64,000 nucleotides of DNA from Myxococcales bacterium (GTDB taxonomy: Bacteria > Myxococcota_A > Polyangia > Nannocystales > Nannocystaceae). The notes under the pieces are model-generated. The model saw only the letters and a list, made by a program, of their open reading frames with translations. It had not been told where the DNA came from and made no database searches. Shown here in pieces: positions 54,909-63,778 of the stretch. The stretch covers positions 62,001 to 126,000 of the forward strand of contig JACKDW010000013.1 of assembly GCA_020633295.1 (NCBI GenBank), given 5' to 3'. Each line of letters starts with the position of its first letter. Position 1 is the first letter of the stretch. A program made the position numbers and the translations under genes.

Positions 54909-56216
54909 CTAAGGCGTGCAGTCGGTGGGCGCGATCGTTACGTCGTCGACGCTCCACGAGGCCATGTCCGAGCTGCCCGGCAGTCGCCGCTCACAGATCT
55001 TGAACTGGAAGCCGGGGTTCTTCAGCGCGGTGACGTTGAAGGCGATCCGCTTCCAGTCGAGATCGTTGATGCTCATGTCGTAGCCGACCTCGAGCTCGAC
55101 CCAGCTGTTGCCGTCCCAGGCGATGATCGAGTTGATCGTCAGCGGCAGGCTGTCGGTGTGGAGGTGGCGCCACAGGCTCAGGTACACCGGGCCCGGCTGG
55201 GCTGCGGTGTTGAAGGTCGGGCTCGTGAGGCAGTAGTCGCCGTGGAAGCCCTCGCTGTCGATCCCGCCGATGACGACGCCCGCGAGCGCGTTGTCGCCGG
55301 TCGGCGTGTGGTCCGTGCTCGGATCCTCGCCCGAGAACACCTGGTTGGGCGGCGAGGCGACGGCCGGCCCGAACTCCCACAGCGCGTCGAGCTCCCACTG
55401 CGGGTGCGGCGTGGCGAAGTCCTCGAAGAAGTAGTAGCCCGGGCCGTTCGGGTCGACGCAGGCGCCGCCCATGCACACCTCGGCGTCCGTGCAGCCGTTG
55501 CCGTCGTCGCAGGTGGTGCCGTCCTCCGCGAGGTTGTTGTAGCAGAGCCCGTCGTCGGGATCGCACACGCCCACCTTGCAGTCGCCGTCGAGGAAGCCGC
55601 AGTTGACGGTCTTGTTGACCACGCACTCGCCCGCCTGGCAGGTCGCGTCGAGGACGCAGAGGTTGACGGACTCGCAGCTCGCGCCCTCGTTGGCCGGGTA
55701 CGCCGCGCAGGTGAAATTCGGCAGGCACACGCCCTGGTTGCACGGATCGTCGAGCACGTCGCAGTCGCTGTCCTCGAGGCAGTCGGGGACGATGCACAGC
55801 TTCCCGACGCAGGCCTGCGTCCCGCAGTCGCTGAAGATCTCGCAGGCCTGGCCTACGTCGCAGGTGGGGCAGCTGTCGCCGCCGCAGTCGACGTCGGTCT
55901 CGTCGCCGTCGAGCAGGCCGTTCGCGCACTCATCCGCGGCGGTCGTCGAGCTGCTCCCGTCGCTCGAGCTCGACGTCGTGCTCGGCGCCTCGGTGGTCGG
56001 CTCGGGGCCGCCGGTCGTCGACGTCGAGCTCGTCTCGTCGCTCGTCGTGTCGAGCTCGGTCGTGCCCGTCGCGCCGGTCCCGGTGTCGCTGGTCTCGGCG
56101 GTCGTGCCCGTGGACGAGACGCTCTGCGTGCCGCTGTTGTCTCCGCACGCGGCGAGCGCGAGCGCGGCCGCGGTGACGAGCGCGGCGGGGTAGGCGGGTC
56201 TCGTTAAGCCAAACAT
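54909..56216 (-). CDS. Cys-rich lipoprotein
   Basis: 435 residues. Signal peptide ends LALAAC (Cys about 24), then a 65-residue Ser/Thr/Gly/Glu linker. A Cys-rich region (about 95-250) holds about 30 Cys in short repeats (CANGLLDGDETDVDCGGDSC, CLEDSDCDVLDD, CNQGVCLPNFTC and so on), including one variant of the myxobacterial Cys repeat. The C-terminal 180 residues form a beta-rich domain (YYFFEDFATPHPQWELDALW onward) resembling jelly-roll domains in adhesins or glycan-binding proteins. The start codon lies inside a palindrome, suggesting control at initiation. Outer-surface anchorage is likely. Confidence 0.8.
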   Translation of the reverse strand: MFGLTRPAYPAALVTAAALALAACGDNSGTQSVSSTGTTAETSDTGTGATGTTELDTTSDETSSTSTTGGPEPTTEAPSTTSSSSDGSSSTTAADECANGLLDGDETDVDCGGDSCPTCDVGQACEIFSDCGTQACVGKLCIVPDCLEDSDCDVLDDPCNQGVCLPNFTCAAYPANEGASCESVNLCVLDATCQAGECVVNKTVNCGFLDGDCKVGVCDPDDGLCYNNLAEDGTTCDDGNGCTDAEVCMGGACVDPNGPGYYFFEDFATPHPQWELDALWEFGPAVASPPNQVFSGEDPSTDHTPTGDNALAGVVIGGIDSEGFHGDYCLTSPTFNTAAQPGPVYLSLWRHLHTDSLPLTINSIIAWDGNSWVELEVGYDMSINDLDWKRIAFNVTALKNPGFQFKICERRLPGSSDMASWSVDDVTIAPTDCTP

Positions 56217-56236
56217 GTGTCCCCGAAGACATGTTT
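56211..56236. promoter_or_regulatory. Palindromic operator-like sequence over the lipoprotein start
   Basis: Inverted repeat aaacatgt (56211-56218) and acatgttt (56229-56236) with a 10-base spacer. It covers the ATG of the minus-strand lipoprotein (56216-56214) and lies just downstream of a TATAAA (minus strand, 56239-56234). The position suits a repressor site. Confidence 0.5.
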
Positions 56237-56576
56237 ATAACATCGCGAAGGGGCGCGAGCGCGCGCCGCCGCGATTCAGATGTCTTTTGGAAAATGTTTA
56301 TACGGTCATGTCAAACGCGCGCGGGCCTCAGCGCTCGCGCGCGCGCCGTGTCGACTCGCGCGGCGCGTGGGTGAGCTCGGCAGGGCGGGCGCCGCGCGAT
56401 GTCGTCCACCGCGAGCGCGCGGCCAGGACCGCGCCGAGAGCACCCGCGCGCCGGCGCGGAGTCGTGCGGGCGCTCGCTACACCCGCGACCGAGCGTCGTT
56501 CAGCGCGTAGCGAACCTGGCTCGTCGAACACGTCGTTTCGAAGCCGCCGCGGACGTCGGGCCGCCGCCCTCCCAGG
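56217..56576. other. 360-base intergenic region with an AT-rich island
   Basis: Between the response regulator stop and the lipoprotein start. It has two copies of atgtttata (56231-56239 and 56294-56302) 63 bases apart and TTGACA on the minus strand at 56314-56309. The rest is GC-rich without a plausible gene. Confidence 0.55.
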
Positions 56577-57560
56577 CTATACGCCGAGCAGCTCGCGGAC
56601 GCTGCCGTTGACCGCGGCGGTCGGCAGGCACATGCGCGCGCCCGCAGTGCGAGCCAGCGCGCGCAGCTCGTCGGTCGGTCGGTCGTGCACGGCGATGATC
56701 GTCGGCGTCGGCTTCCCGCTCGAGAGGCGCTCGATCACCCGCGAGCTGCTGACGTCGGGGACCGAGAGGCTGAGCAGCACGTAGCGCGGCGGCGCGGCCT
56801 GGGCCACGAGCAGCGCGTCGGCGCCGGTCTGCGCCGTCATGATCTCGACCGCCGGCGTGCCCTGGGCGAGCTCGTCCTTCACCTGCGAGCGGAACGCCGC
56901 GTTCTGCGTGACGAGCAGGACGCGGGGCGTCTCGTCGGGCTCGCGCTTGCTCTGGGCGGCGCGCTCTTCCTCCTTGAGGTTGAACGAGTTGAGCACGCGG
57001 CGGCGGACCTCGGTGATGTCGAGGGGCTTCTTGAGGCAGGCGACCGCGCCCGCGGCGAGGATCCGCTCGGTGTTGGCCTCGGTGTAGTAGCCGGTGATCG
57101 CGATCACCTCGGTGTGCTGGGTCGCGACGTCGCGCTTGAGCCGCGAGCACACCTCGAAGCCGTCGACGCCCGGCATCATGAGGTCGAGGAAGATCAGCTG
57201 CGGGCGGAACGTGGCGACGAGGCGCCCGGCGTCGAAGGCGTCACGCGCGACCTCGACCTCGAATTTGTGGCGGATGTCCTTGACGACATCTCGGATCAGG
57301 TCGAGCACCACCGGCTCGTCGTCGACGACGAGGATCCGGCCGTCCTCCGTGCCCGTCTGGACCGTGAACGGGATCCCGCGCTCCTTGCAGACCTTCTCGA
57401 GGTCGCCCCGGCGTACGCGCCGATGGCCGCCCACGGTCTTGAAGGCCGGGATCAGCCCGTCCTCGATCCACCGGATCACGGTCGTGGGTGTGACACAGCA
57501 GATCTTGGCCACGTCGTGGGTCGAGTAGGTGTCCTTGATGGGGGGTCGGCCGCGGCTCAT
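56577..57560 (-). CDS. BldC/MerR-type HTH protein fused to two receiver domains
   Basis: 327 residues. An N-terminal HTH of the MerR/BldC/excisionase type (about 11-60: YSTHDVAKICCVTPTTVIRWIEDGLIPAFKTVGGHRR) binds DNA. A receiver domain (about 74-190) follows, with Asp about 126 (FLDLMMPGVDG) and Lys about 178 (CLKKPLD). A second, degenerate receiver (about 212-327) lacks a clear phospho-acceptor Asp. The gene starts inside the stop of the PAS kinase (ATGA), so the two form a two-component system. Regulators with HTH at the N-terminus of the receiver are unusual. Confidence 0.86.
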   Translation of the reverse strand: MSRGRPPIKDTYSTHDVAKICCVTPTTVIRWIEDGLIPAFKTVGGHRRVRRGDLEKVCKERGIPFTVQTGTEDGRILVVDDEPVVLDLIRDVVKDIRHKFEVEVARDAFDAGRLVATFRPQLIFLDLMMPGVDGFEVCSRLKRDVATQHTEVIAITGYYTEANTERILAAGAVACLKKPLDITEVRRRVLNSFNLKEEERAAQSKREPDETPRVLLVTQNAAFRSQVKDELAQGTPAVEIMTAQTGADALLVAQAAPPRYVLLSLSVPDVSSSRVIERLSSGKPTPTIIAVHDRPTDELRALARTAGARMCLPTAAVNGSVRELLGV

Positions 57561-59902
57561 ACGCTCGGTGCTGGGGATGGGGGGTCACTCGGGGCGTCCG
57601 CCGACGGGAGCACGATAGAGAACGTCGTGCCCGCTCCTGGCTGGGACCGCACCAGGATATCACCTCCGTGATCTTTGATAATCCCGTAGGAGATCGCCAA
57701 ACCGAGACCGGTCCCCTTGCCGATCTCTTTGGTGCTGAAGAAGGGGTCGAAGATCCGAACGCGGATTTCTTCCGGGATCCCGTGTCCCTCGTCCGCCACA
57801 TCCAGCTGCAGCTGGCCCTGATTCGGACGGCGGGTGAGGGAAATGCGCACGGTGCCGCCGCGCGGCATGGCGTCGACGGCGTTGCTGAGGAGGTTGAGCA
57901 TGACCTGCTCGAGCTGGTCAGCGTCGCCGTTGATCTGCAGCGGACCGGGGTCCAGCTCGCGGATGATCTGCACGTTGTGCATCCGCCACTGGTACTCGCC
58001 GATGGCGACGACGCGATCGATCACGCCCCGCAGGTCGAGCAGGCGCCGCTCGCTGCTCTCCTGCTGACGGGAGAACAGCAGCACGCCCTCGACGATCTTG
58101 CGGCAGCGCTCACCGCTGTCGGCGATCTTCTGGACCTTGACGCGGATGTCCGCGTCGAGCGGTTTTTCGAGCAGCAGCTTGCTGTAGCCGACGACGCCGC
58201 TGAGCGGGTTGTTGATCTCGTGCGCGATGCCGGCCGCGAGCAGACCGACCGCCGCGAGCTTCTGCGACTTGAGCACCTGGTCCTCGAGCGCCCGGCGGTG
58301 GCGGAGGTCGAGCCCGACGAGCACGGCGCCCTTGACCGCTTCGTCGTGGTCGCGGAGCAGTCGACCCTCGAGGTGCAGCGGCAGCTTGCGACCTTCACGG
58401 TTGCAGACCACCAGCTCGCTGGCGATGGCGCCGCGCGCGACCAGGGTCTTCCACAGCTCCTGCCAGCGGCTCAGGTCCGTGGAGCGAGCCACGTCGACGC
58501 CGAACTCGCGGCCCTCGGCGTCCGCCGCCATCACGCCGAGCAGCTGCTCGCTGGCGCGGTTCCAGCTGACGATGCGCCCGGCGCCGTCGAGCGAGATGAG
58601 CATGACCGTGGTCTGGTCCAGCAGCATCGACTGGTAGTCCGCCAGCGCCTCGGTCTCGGCCAACAGCAGGCCGTTCGCCAGGCTCAGGCCGAGCTGCGGG
58701 CCAAGACGCATGAGCAACACGCTGGTCGCCGGCGCCTCGATCGCCGGCGGCGCGCCCGTGATGAGGGCGTGCGCGACGACGCCCGAGGGCGCCTCGAGCA
58801 CCATCCGCAGGGCCGCGCGACGGGGGCGCAGGGCTCCGAAGACGCGGGCGACCTCCGGGTCGTCGCGGGTGACTCGCACGAGTCGCGGGCCGCTGTCCCA
58901 GCCCGTCGGCGGCGCGAAGTCGTCCAAAGACCGCACGTGCACCGCGTGCTCGCGGCCGACGCTCCAGCGCTCCCACTGCACGCCGACGCGCGTCACGACG
59001 CAGATCTGCTCGAGCGCCAGCGCGTCGACGAGCGCCGAGCACGCGGCGGGCACGTTCTCCCGCGGCCGCGGCGAGGACAGCAGCTGGCGATACACGAGCG
59101 CGACGACGCGGTCTTCAAATTGCCGCTGTCGGCGATCGAGGAGGTCGCGGAACAGCACGACGGCCGGGGCTCCTTCGCCGCGACCGGCCGCCAGCGAGAG
59201 CTCCACCGGGACGATCTCGCCGTCGAGCGTGCAGAGGTCGACCTCATCGTGCCAGGTGCCCGCGCTGACGAGGCCGAGGGACTCGGCGAAGGCGTCGACC
59301 TGCGAGGAGCTGATGAGCTCGAGGAAGCTGCGACCGCGCAGATTGGCGCCCAGCAGCGTGCAGGCCGCGGGGTTCGCGTGAACGATACAGCCGCTCGCGT
59401 CGAGCAGGAGCATGCCCTGGTCCAGGGCCTCGAGGCTGCGCTTGATCGCGCCTCCGACATCGGCCTCAATCGGCGGTCGATCCTCGATCGGCGTGCCGCT
59501 GACGAGGATGTGCCCGCTGCTGAGCTTCCGTCCCTGGAGCTGACACGGGAGCTGGCCGCCGATGGCGGGCGCGAGATGGACAGTGAGATTGAAGCCGTGA
59601 CCGGCCGCGCGCGCGCGCAGCCCGAGGAACGCCCGGCCGAACGCGGCTGTCTCATCCGTTCGGGGGAACCAGGCGAGCAGCGGCTCGCCGATGACCTGAT
59701 CGTTGTGGCACCGGAGGAGATCGAGCAGCGCCCGGTTGCAGGAGACGACCATGCCAAACGAGTCGAGCAGGACGGTCGGCTCGCGCTGGGCGTCGAGGAT
59801 CTCGCGGTAGACGCCCACGGTGAGCGCGTCGCCCGACGAGGATGGCGGCCGCGGCGCCGGTGAATCTGCGTGCGGCGCAGACGATGGGGTGGATCCGTTC
59901 AC
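57557..59902 (-). CDS. Cytoplasmic multi-PAS sensor histidine kinase
   Basis: 781 residues from GTG 59902; an upstream TTG frame at 59998 would add Arg/Pro-rich residues and is less likely. PAS-like domains are recognisable at about 28-130, 150-250 and 415-530 (EPTVLLDSFGMVVSCNRALL, GMLLLDASGCIVHANPAACTLL, MLISLDGAGRIVSWNRASEQLL). A GAF-like region may lie at about 260-400. HisKA has the phospho-acceptor in GIAHEINNPLSGVVGY (about 560-575), and HATPase_c follows with NLLSNAVDAM, DEGHGIP and GTGLGLAIS. There are no membrane helices, so it senses an internal signal. It is coupled to the HTH-REC-REC protein. Confidence 0.9.
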   Translation of the reverse strand: MNGSTPSSAPHADSPAPRPPSSSGDALTVGVYREILDAQREPTVLLDSFGMVVSCNRALLDLLRCHNDQVIGEPLLAWFPRTDETAAFGRAFLGLRARAAGHGFNLTVHLAPAIGGQLPCQLQGRKLSSGHILVSGTPIEDRPPIEADVGGAIKRSLEALDQGMLLLDASGCIVHANPAACTLLGANLRGRSFLELISSSQVDAFAESLGLVSAGTWHDEVDLCTLDGEIVPVELSLAAGRGEGAPAVVLFRDLLDRRQRQFEDRVVALVYRQLLSSPRPRENVPAACSALVDALALEQICVVTRVGVQWERWSVGREHAVHVRSLDDFAPPTGWDSGPRLVRVTRDDPEVARVFGALRPRRAALRMVLEAPSGVVAHALITGAPPAIEAPATSVLLMRLGPQLGLSLANGLLLAETEALADYQSMLLDQTTVMLISLDGAGRIVSWNRASEQLLGVMAADAEGREFGVDVARSTDLSRWQELWKTLVARGAIASELVVCNREGRKLPLHLEGRLLRDHDEAVKGAVLVGLDLRHRRALEDQVLKSQKLAAVGLLAAGIAHEINNPLSGVVGYSKLLLEKPLDADIRVKVQKIADSGERCRKIVEGVLLFSRQQESSERRLLDLRGVIDRVVAIGEYQWRMHNVQIIRELDPGPLQINGDADQLEQVMLNLLSNAVDAMPRGGTVRISLTRRPNQGQLQLDVADEGHGIPEEIRVRIFDPFFSTKEIGKGTGLGLAISYGIIKDHGGDILVRSQPGAGTTFSIVLPSADAPSDPPSPAPSV

Positions 59903-60213
59903 AGGACAAAGCGCGGGCCGTGGCCCTGGAGACAAGCGGACGCTCCAGCGATGGAGACCGGCGTGGGGGCTACGCCTCGTCTCGCGAGCGGGATCCAACC
60001 AGTTGCTTGCGCAACATCGGAAATGACGGGAACGCTTGTTTCCCCTCTTTACTACAGAAAGCGAGCCTCGGCGACACGCGTGAGAGGGAGCGCACGGTGC
60101 CCCCGGCGCGGCGTTGGAACTATGTTCCTGAAGCGCACGCGCGCGCTTGCAGTGCGACTACGGGCGCGGCAGTGTGGGGGACGCGGGTCGGGACGACCCA
60201 CTCAGAGCGCACC
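59903..60213. other. 311-base divergent intergenic region
   Basis: Between the PAS kinase (minus) and the NUDIX gene (plus). It contains a small inverted repeat, gttgc/gcaac around ttgcgcaa (60002-60015), and a less GC-rich stretch (60033-60060, cgcttgtttcccctctttac). Promoters of both genes are expected here, but I cannot place them. Confidence 0.45.
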
Positions 60214-60996
60214 GTGTCCACCGCGAACTCCCCAGGCTCCCAATCCCGAGCGCCCGCTGGGCTCAACCTCGACCAGCCCGCCACGCCGCGGCTGGCGGCG
60301 ACGGTCGTGGTCGCGCGCCCGACCGCGACCGGCGACGGGCTGGAGCTGTTCATGCTCCGGCGCAGCGCGCGGAGCAAGTTCATGCCCGACGCGATGGTCT
60401 TCCCGGGCGGCAAGCTCGACCCGGGCGATGGTCCCGCGGGCAGCGACGAGGCCTTTGAAGTGGCGGCCCGGCGTGAGTGCGAGGAGGAGAGCGGGATCGT
60501 GCTCGGCGGACGTCCTGTCCGTTGGTTCGATACGTGGCTGACGCCCTCGGTGGAGCAGCGACGCTACCTCGCGCGCTTCTACCTCGCGCAGCTGCAGCGC
60601 CACGAGGGCGACGACGCGGCGGCCGATGGTCACGAGACGCACGACGGTCGCTGGGCGCGCGCGGAGGAGTTCCTCGATGACTGCGCGCGCGGGGCCATCG
60701 ATCTGCCGCCGCCGACGATCTGCACGCTCCTGCGCATGCGCGAGCCCTCGTGGCTGCGCGAGCTGGCGAGCGCGCCGGCCTACTCGCCCGCGCAGCTGCG
60801 CACGCCGATCCTGCCGAAGTGGTGGTACGTGGAGGGGTCCATTGAGGGCAGCGACGAGCCCGCGCACCACCACGTGTTCCTGCCCCACGATCCCGAGTAC
60901 CCGGCGATCCAGGGAGAGAGCGCGGCGCTCCCCGAGCGCGCGCGGCCGCTGCCGCCGAGGTTCGTGCGCGTCGGCAACACCTGGAGGGTCCCGTGA
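60214..60996 (+). CDS. NUDIX hydrolase, NUDT19-like
   Basis: 260 residues from GTG 60214; the frame is open to 59842 but the earlier part is not protein-like. The NUDIX box is split by an insert: VFPGGKLDPGD (about 68-78), then AARRECEEESGI (about 94-105), with the metal-binding RExxEE core. Inserts between the Gly and the catalytic helix are characteristic of NUDT19/CoA-diphosphatase-like enzymes. It should hydrolyse a nucleoside diphosphate-linked compound, possibly a CoA or nucleotide-sugar derivative. The remaining C-terminal region contains ILPKWWYVEGS. Its stop overlaps the following lipoprotein start (GTGA). Confidence 0.82.
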   Translation: MSTANSPGSQSRAPAGLNLDQPATPRLAATVVVARPTATGDGLELFMLRRSARSKFMPDAMVFPGGKLDPGDGPAGSDEAFEVAARRECEEESGIVLGGRPVRWFDTWLTPSVEQRRYLARFYLAQLQRHEGDDAAADGHETHDGRWARAEEFLDDCARGAIDLPPPTICTLLRMREPSWLRELASAPAYSPAQLRTPILPKWWYVEGSIEGSDEPAHHHVFLPHDPEYPAIQGESAALPERARPLPPRFVRVGNTWRVP

Positions 60997-61988
60997 CCGT
61001 TGGACCATGTCGCGGTCTCGCGCTCGCGCTCGCGCTGCTCTCGGCGGCCTGTGACGCGTCTCCGGGGGGCGAGGCGCCGGCGCAATCGCCCGCGACGCCC
61101 GCGTCGCCCGTGAACCCCGACGGCGCGCCGGAGGCGGCGCCCGATCCGAGCCCGCCGGCGCCGACGGACACGACGGGTCGCCTGCTCGCGTGGATCGACC
61201 CCGACGCGCGCGCCGTCCTGTACCTCAAGACACCCGACGAGCTGGACTCCGAGGCGCTGGCGACCCTGTTCGCGGTCCCGTCGGGCGCGGAGCGAATCCT
61301 GCGTCAGGTCGACAGCGCTGACGAGGGCTTCGAGATGCTGCTCGGCGACGACGCGCTCGCGCGGTGGTTCGAGCCGCCGGTGCTCGCGATGTGGCCGGTC
61401 GTCGCCCAGGGCACCTACCTCGTTCGTCTGCTCAAGCAGCCCGAAGAGGATCTTGAAGCGGCGCTGCGCGAGGCGGACATGGAGCTGCGCGAGGTCGAGG
61501 GCCTCAAGCTCTACATCCCCCGCGGTGTGTACCCCTGGAAGCTCGTGCTGCTCGACGATCACGCGGTCGGCTTCATCCCCATACGCGAGATTGGCAGCGG
61601 GGTGGGGCCGCTGACGGCGGCGCGGGACCTCCCGCCCTCGGAGGTCGAGACGAACCTGACGACGGCGCTCCGACAAGACCCCGACACCTTCCTCGAGCTG
61701 CTCGTGCACGGCCCGCTGGTCCACATGGCGCTGCCCGAACCGCTGGTGTCCGTCCGCCTCTCCCTGCGCGCGTGGCAGACGCGCGGGATCGACGGCGTCA
61801 TCGCGCTGCAGCCGACCGGGGATCCCGACGCGGTCGTCAACGCCCTGCGCGCGCGCGAGGGCGCGTTCGCGACCGATCAGCTGCGCGCGCTCATGGACAA
61901 GGTCGCGTTCTCGATCGAGGGCCCGATCATCCTCGGGCGCCTGCAGATCCCGGCCGCGGATCGCAGCGCGCTCGAGCGGGAGCCCTGA
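60993..61988 (+). CDS. Lipoprotein of unknown function
   Basis: 331 residues from a GTG overlapping the NUDIX stop. The signal peptide ends LLSAAC (Cys about 20), then a Pro/Ala/Ser linker to about 60. The globular part begins LLAWIDPDARAVLYLKTPDELDSEAL. The same pattern (WIPADARVVALIELADPELDAAL) occurs in the next gene, so the two look like paralogues. The rest alternates helices and strands, with no catalytic motif I can recognise. It is expected on the outer face of the cytoplasmic membrane or in the outer membrane. Confidence 0.75.
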   Translation: MTVGPCRGLALALALLSAACDASPGGEAPAQSPATPASPVNPDGAPEAAPDPSPPAPTDTTGRLLAWIDPDARAVLYLKTPDELDSEALATLFAVPSGAERILRQVDSADEGFEMLLGDDALARWFEPPVLAMWPVVAQGTYLVRLLKQPEEDLEAALREADMELREVEGLKLYIPRGVYPWKLVLLDDHAVGFIPIREIGSGVGPLTAARDLPPSEVETNLTTALRQDPDTFLELLVHGPLVHMALPEPLVSVRLSLRAWQTRGIDGVIALQPTGDPDAVVNALRAREGAFATDQLRALMDKVAFSIEGPIILGRLQIPAADRSALEREP

Positions 61989-61990
61989 GC

Positions 61991-62896
61991 GTGCGGGCCG
62001 GCCTGCGCGCGGCGATCATCGCGGTCGCGCTGACGCTGACCACGTGTGTCCAACAGGACAGGCCGCGCCACGACGCGCGAGCCGACGCGGACGCGAAGGT
62101 GACCGCCGCGCGCCCGGACGCAGTCGTCGCGCCCGAGCCCGTCCCCGAGCTCGCCCAAGATCTCCTGTGCCCGCGCGCCGAGGGCAGCCGCGTGGGCGAG
62201 CTCGACTGGATCCCCGCGGACGCGCGGGTCGTCGCGCTCATCGAGCTCGCGGACCCGGAGCTCGACGCGGCGCTCGAGCAGCTCAGCGCCGCGCTGCCGG
62301 AGCTCGACGACGTGCCGATCGTCAGCGGTATGGCGCTCTCGCAGCTCCCGCTGCAGCTCGCGGTGCTGCGCCCGGCGCTGGCCCAGGGCGGGTTCGCGCC
62401 GGCGAGCGTGCTGCTCCTGCACACCCGCGCCAGCGAGCCCGTCTGGGTGCTGCGCGCGCCCTGTGACCTCGACGAGATGCGCGGCGCGATCGAGCGCCGC
62501 TGGCCGGTGAAAACGCGCGCGGTGATCGGCGGCGTCGTCGCCGAGCGCGACCCGGCGCGGGGCGATCAAGCGCTGCTCGGGGACGTCGTGTTCGCGTCCG
62601 GAGATCGCGTGGCGATCACGCCGCCCGGCGCGGGCGCGCGACTTTTAAGATGGCTTGAAGGGCAGGTCCAACCCGACGCGGGCGCGCTCGTCGGCGCGTC
62701 TGATCCCCGGGCCGCCCCCGAGGTCGAGTCCCTCGAGCCGGCGGCGATCCGGGTGCTCCTGCACGGACAAGGGCTGCTGGCCGTCGGCGCCCACGGCGAC
62801 GCCGAGGCGCACTCGACCCGCGTGCTGCTTCGCGCGTCGTCCGCGGGCGTCGAGCGTGTCGAGGTCGCTCCGGGCCAGGGCGAGCCGCCGGGCTGA
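61991..62896 (+). CDS. Lipoprotein paralogue of the preceding gene
   Basis: 301 residues from GTG 61991, which lies two bases after the previous stop. The signal peptide ends LTLTTC (Cys about 19). The conserved segment WIPADARVVALIELADPELD (about 75-95) matches the preceding lipoprotein. Further similarity is weak by eye (SVLLLHTRASEPVWVLRAPCDLDEM). Both genes follow the NUDIX gene in one probable operon. The C-terminus is Pro/Gly-rich. Function unknown. Confidence 0.73.
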   Translation: MRAGLRAAIIAVALTLTTCVQQDRPRHDARADADAKVTAARPDAVVAPEPVPELAQDLLCPRAEGSRVGELDWIPADARVVALIELADPELDAALEQLSAALPELDDVPIVSGMALSQLPLQLAVLRPALAQGGFAPASVLLLHTRASEPVWVLRAPCDLDEMRGAIERRWPVKTRAVIGGVVAERDPARGDQALLGDVVFASGDRVAITPPGAGARLLRWLEGQVQPDAGALVGASDPRAAPEVESLEPAAIRVLLHGQGLLAVGAHGDAEAHSTRVLLRASSAGVERVEVAPGQGEPPG

Positions 62897-63035
62897 GGGG
62901 TGGACGGTGGGGCGACTCGCCCCACTCGAGCGTGTGGTCTGCAGAGGGGCGCGCGCGTTGGGACCGCTCCCGGGAACCTCGAGAGTCCGGAGGACGGAGC
63001 CCGGGCGCACGCTAGGCGACGCGGCGAAATTGCGG

Positions 63036-63041
63036 TAGGTG
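63036..63041 (+). promoter_or_regulatory. Weak -10-like TAGGTG eight bases before start
   Basis: TGCGGTAGGTG precedes ATG 63050 by eight bases. It is less typical than the others because the last base is G. Confidence 0.3.
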
Positions 63042-63049
63042 GTCAAGCC

Positions 63050-63565
63050 ATGCCCGACTCTTCGATGTCTGTGGACGGCCGCGCTGAGCTGATCACGCTG
63101 CTTCAGCCGATGCTCGCGCGGGTCGCCGAGCTGCGGCCGCAGGAGCGCGCGAGCGCGGAGGAGGCCCGCGCGCTCGCGGACGCGCTCACGCGTGAATTTC
63201 CGCCGGACGGCGCCGCCGTCCAGGCCGTCGGAGCGGCGATCGCCGCGGGGGTCAGCGCAGGCTGGCTCTGTCATAAAGGTGAGCCAAACGCCAGGTTCTC
63301 CCGGGTCGCGCGGGCGTCGGCGGAGACGCACGAGCTCTCGATCGACGCGGTGCGTCTGCGCGGGCCCGCGCTGCGTCACACGCATCCGCGCGGCGAGGTC
63401 ACGCTCGCGTTCCCCGTCGAGGGGGAGGCGCCAACCTTCGAAGGCGCCGCGCGAGGATGGATCGCGCTCGCGGCCGGCACGACGCACATCCCCGAGGTTG
63501 TCGGGGGATGTATGAACCTGATTTACTTCCTCCCAGACGGCGCCGTGGAATGGCTGCCCGCGTGA
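63050..63565 (+). CDS. DUF4863 (4-hydroxylaminobenzoate lyase, PnbB-like) protein
   Basis: 171 residues. A helical N-terminus (about 1-75) is followed by a small cupin-like domain: GWLCHKGEPNARFSRVARAS, HTHPRGEVTLAFPVEG with clustered His and Glu, AARGWIALAAGTTHIPEV and NLIYFLPDGAVEW. This series resembles DUF4863, whose characterised member PnbB converts 4-hydroxylaminobenzoate to protocatechuate. The catalytic role here is not proven; no nitroreductase or ring-cleavage genes are adjacent, so it may act on a different substrate. The frame is open 50 residues upstream, but ATG 63050 fits the family length. Confidence 0.72.
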   Translation: MPDSSMSVDGRAELITLLQPMLARVAELRPQERASAEEARALADALTREFPPDGAAVQAVGAAIAAGVSAGWLCHKGEPNARFSRVARASAETHELSIDAVRLRGPALRHTHPRGEVTLAFPVEGEAPTFEGAARGWIALAAGTTHIPEVVGGCMNLIYFLPDGAVEWLPA

Positions 63566-63778
63566 GCAGTTCGCGCGGCGTGCCGCCAAGGCCATGGCTC
63601 GTGGGCCATACAAACTTCCCGGTGAGTTTCATCCGCGCGCGCAGTTGCGCTCCGGTGTGATTCAGATCCAGAGCGCGTCGAGAATCGTGATACCAGTACA
63701 CCGAGTGGGTCGCCCGGACGTTGCCACGGTGTGATACGTTCCCGGCCACTCCCCACGGAGAAGAGGAGAAACCCAGTC

